Shown here: positions 5,360 through 7,428 of the stretch, piece by piece
Layout: the number at the start of each line of letters is the position of its first letter
Numbering within the stretch: the first letter of the stretch is position 1
NCBI GenBank assembly: GCA_002898955.1
Contig: BEIP01000057.1
Location: forward strand, 1 to 7,428
Length of the DNA: 7,428 nt
From: a bacterium HR39
GTDB taxonomy: Bacteria; Pseudomonadota; Alphaproteobacteria; Geminicoccales; Geminicoccaceae
Reading direction: 5' to 3'
The notes under the pieces: model-generated
Told to the model about the DNA's origin: nothing
Databases searched by the model: none
The model's input: the letters and a program-made list of their open reading frames with translations, nothing else
Program-made: the position numbers and the translations under genes

Positions 5360-6192
5360 TCCGCGCCGTGATCCGGCTGCGCCGCGGTGCGGCGCAGCGC
5401 CTCGGCCCCGGTGACCACGTCCAGCAGCTCGGTGGTGATGGTCTCCTGGCGCAGGCGATGGCGCAGATGCACGAGCTCCTCGGCGCGGCGGTCGATGTTG
5501 CGGCCGGCCTGCTCGCAGGTGCGCAGCCGCATGGCGGTCTCGGCGGCGAAGGCCGCGGCCAGCGCATGGATCACCGCCGCCCGCACCAGCTCCTCGGCGA
5601 GCGCCTCGTCCAGCGCGGCAAGCGGCAGGTGGGTGCGCGGCGCCGTGACACCCGCGCGCGGCGTCGGCGCGGGCGCCTCCTCGGGCACCCGCTCCTCGGC
5701 GAGGTCGAAACCGCCGGCGACGGGTCGCGGGTAGAGCAGTCGCAGGCGGGCCGGACGCCCCAGTGCCCACACCACCTCGCGTGCCGCCGCCACCACGCCG
5801 GTGGGGTGCGGGGCCTGGGGCAGCACCAGTCGCGGACGGAGGCCGAGCTCCTCGAGGCGCGCGGCACCGCGGCGGCCCACCACGAAGGGCTGCGCGGCGG
5901 GACCCGGGCGCGCGCGGACCCGTTCGGCGATCTGGCGCGAGAAAGCGCCGACGAAGCCGTGTTCGGCGGTGATCACCAGCACCGCTGGCGGGCCGTCGCC
6001 GGCCGGTGCGTCGACCACGCCCCGCAGGCGGCGGTGGGACTCCGCGACGATCTCGCGGTAGCGCGCAGTGGCGGCAAGGACCCGTTCGGCACCCCGCAGA
6101 CGGGCCGAGGCGAGGCCGCGCATGGCGCGGATCACCTCGCGCACCTGGGAGAGGGCCCGGAGTCGGGCCTCGATGCGCGGGAGCTCGCTCAC
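5356..6192 (-). CDS. atpG: F1 ATP synthase gamma subunit, N-ATPase type
   Basis: Central rotor stalk of an F1 motor, turning within the alpha3-beta3 ring; 278 residues, close to the usual ~285. The N-terminal helix [20 protein letters not shown] (7-26) and [11 protein letters not shown] align with the canonical RI..V....ITKAM.MVAASKL segment. [15 protein letters not shown] (71-85) matches the central strand TSDRGLCGGLN. The C-terminal helix ends in [24 protein letters not shown] (243-266), close to the canonical ARQAAITQEL-EIVSGAAAL. The start is GTG at 6192, inside the alpha stop as GTGA, with GGGAGGAG upstream, implying translational coupling. The central region is divergent, and no beta gene follows as it would in a standard atpAGDC operon. 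Both points, with the downstream FNR box, favour the alternate N-ATPase, whose operon ends atpA-atpG. The type assignment is inference. Confidence 0.92.
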   Translation of the reverse strand: MSELPRIEARLRALSQVREVIRAMRGLASARLRGAERVLAATARYREIVAESHRRLRGVVDAPAGDGPPAVLVITAEHGFVGAFSRQIAERVRARPGPAAQPFVVGRRGAARLEELGLRPRLVLPQAPHPTGVVAAAREVVWALGRPARLRLLYPRPVAGGFDLAEERVPEEAPAPTPRAGVTAPRTHLPLAALDEALAEELVRAAVIHALAAAFAAETAMRLRTCEQAGRNIDRRAEELVHLRHRLRQETITTELLDVVTGAEALRRTAAQPDHGAD

Positions 6193-7428
6193 GAGCCCGC
6201 TCCTCCCGCACCCTCGGCGAGGCCGCGCAGCGCCTCGTCCACCGCGGCGAGCAGGGCCCGATATCCGGCATCGTCCAGCCGGCCCTCGCCCAGCGAGGGG
6301 GCGAGCTCGCGCGCCCGCGGGGCCACCGCTTCGAGCAGCCGGGTGCGCGCCTCGGGCAGGTGCTCTTCGGGCACGGGATCGAGCCGCCCTTCGTCGAGGG
6401 CGAGCAGCAGCACCACCTCCTCGTCCAGCGTGTAGGGGCGATGGCGCGGCTGGCTCAGCAGGAAGCGGATGCGCCGGCCCCGGCGCAGCACCGCCAGCGT
6501 GTGCGGGTCGGTGATGCCGCCGAAGCGGGCGAACTGCTCCACCTCGAGAAAACGCGCGTATTCCAGCCGCAGCCGCGCCGCCAGCCGGCGCAGCACCGGC
6601 GGCTGGGCCCGGCCGCCTACCCGCGAGACCGACAGCCCCACGTCCACCGCCGGCTTCTGGCCGGCGTGGAACAGCCGTGGCTCGAGGTAGATCTGGCCGT
6701 CGGTGATGGAGATGAGATTGGTGGGGATGTAGGCGGCGATGTTGCCGGCCGCGGTCTCGGCGATGGGCAGCGCCGACAGCGAGCCGCCGCCGGCTTCGGG
6801 AGCGAGCCGCGCCGCCCGCTCCAGAAGGCGCGAGTGCAGGTAGAAGACGTCGCCGGGGAAAGCCTCGCGTCCGGCCGGCAGCCGCAGCAGCAGGGCGAGC
6901 TCGCGGTGCACGTCGGCGTGTCTGGTGAGGTCGTCGTAGACCACCAGCACGTCGCGTCCGTGGTCGCGGAACCATTCGCCCACGGTGCAGGCGGCGTAGG
7001 GCACGAGCCACTGCAGGCCCGGCAGGGTCTCGGCCTCGCCCACCACGAAGACCGTCCGCTCCATCGGACCGTAACGACGGATCGCTTCGACCACCTGCTT
7101 CACCGTGGTGGTCTTCTGGCCGATGGCGGCGTAGATGCAGATGACGTCGCTCTGCTTCTGGGCGACGATGGCGTCCACTGCGAGAGACGTCTTGCCGGTC
7201 TTGCGATCGCCCAGGATCAGCTCGCGCTGGCCGCGGCCGATGGGCAGCATGGCGTCCACCACCAGAAGACCGGTGTGCAGCGGCCGCTCCACGAAGTCGC
7301 GCGCGACGATGGGCGGTGCGGGGCGCTCCACCGGCCAGTGGGCCGCCGCCTCGATCGCCCCGCCGCCATCCAGCGGACGTCCCAGCGGATCCACCACCCG
7401 TCCCAGCAGGCCTTCACCCACCGGCGTA
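6189..7428 (-). CDS. atpA: F1 ATP synthase alpha subunit, N-ATPase type (N-terminus beyond window)
   Basis: Non-catalytic nucleotide-binding subunit of the F1 head. The gene runs off the right edge; about 412 C-terminal residues of the usual ~500 are visible. Numbered from the in-frame GTG at 7421 (Val of the conserved [15 protein letters not shown], not the true start), the Walker A loop is GDRKTGKTS (71-79). [16 protein letters not shown] (160-175) is the Walker B region. [19 protein letters not shown] and [14 protein letters not shown] follow, and the alpha arginine finger is Arg267 in SVSRVGG. Residues ~285-410 form the C-terminal helical domain, ending in a Gly/Ala-rich tail (AEGAGGAGS). 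The Asp-Asp of the Walker B region and the absence of a GER-type P-loop identify alpha rather than beta. Its stop overlaps the atpG start by four bases. Function as a proton or Na+ pump cannot be decided here, since the c subunit is outside the window. Confidence 0.93.
   Translation of the reverse strand, partial: TPVGEGLLGRVVDPLGRPLDGGGAIEAAAHWPVERPAPPIVARDFVERPLHTGLLVVDAMLPIGRGQRELILGDRKTGKTSLAVDAIVAQKQSDVICIYAAIGQKTTTVKQVVEAIRRYGPMERTVFVVGEAETLPGLQWLVPYAACTVGEWFRDHGRDVLVVYDDLTRHADVHRELALLLRLPAGREAFPGDVFYLHSRLLERAARLAPEAGGGSLSALPIAETAAGNIAAYIPTNLISITDGQIYLEPRLFHAGQKPAVDVGLSVSRVGGRAQPPVLRRLAARLRLEYARFLEVEQFARFGGITDPHTLAVLRRGRRIRFLLSQPRHRPYTLDEEVVLLLALDEGRLDPVPEEHLPEARTRLLEAVAPRARELAPSLGEGRLDDAGYRALLAAVDEALRGLAEGAGGAGS

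Noticed and set aside
3692..5371. Long plus-strand open frame of 559 codons antisense to the MFS and DUF6455-like genes.
   Set aside because: The translation is His/Glu/Gly/Arg-rich, as expected from reverse complements of GC-rich codons. The opposite strand encodes a clear 12-helix transporter.

Overview
The window is very GC-rich bacterial DNA, read by eye as roughly 70% G+C or more, with strong G/C preference at third codon positions. Gene content suggests a proteobacterium, most likely a high-GC gammaproteobacterium. It holds the end of what looks like an N-type (alternate, delta-less) F1F0 ATP synthase operon, a perfect FNR/Anr-type binding site, a DUF6455-type cysteine protein, a serralysin-type RTX metalloprotease and an acylphosphatase. 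The taxonomic call is inference; there is no rRNA or other marker gene here.

Layout from left to right. Bases 1-342 (minus) carry the N-terminal receiver domain of a response regulator that leaves the window; its phosphoacceptor Asp and conserved Lys are both substituted. A 133-base divergent gap separates it from a plus-strand pair: an acylphosphatase (476-763) and a Tat-like exported DUF6134-type protein starting at 781. The frame of the latter has no stop where its conserved domain ends, so it runs on, codon-in-register, antisense to a convergent GNAT acetyltransferase gene (1507-2034, minus). A 220-base intergenic region with palindromes and a tandem 8-mer lies between the acetyltransferase and a divergent serralysin-like RTX metalloprotease (2255-3568, plus).

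The right half is entirely minus strand and reads right to left: ATP synthase alpha subunit (cut by the window edge, ending at 6189), gamma subunit (6192-5356, joined by a GTGA overlap), a 70-base gap holding a perfect TTGAT-N4-ATCAA box, a DUF6455-type protein with four C-terminal cysteines (5285-4872), and a 12-helix MFS transporter (about 4840-3578). The MFS gene converges on the protease gene with 9 bases between stop codons.

How the genes may work together: alpha and gamma belong to one F1 motor. Gamma is followed by no beta gene, which fits the N-ATPase order in which beta and epsilon come first and gamma last. The FNR-type box sits where it could activate the DUF6455 gene and the MFS gene behind it as a separate oxygen-responsive unit. 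The left half looks like unrelated single genes and short pairs. Nothing indicates a mobile element, CRISPR array, tRNA or rRNA. I see no clear multi-gene novel system. The items most worth checking are the FNR-controlled DUF6455-MFS unit, the degenerate receiver and the run-on DUF6134 frame.
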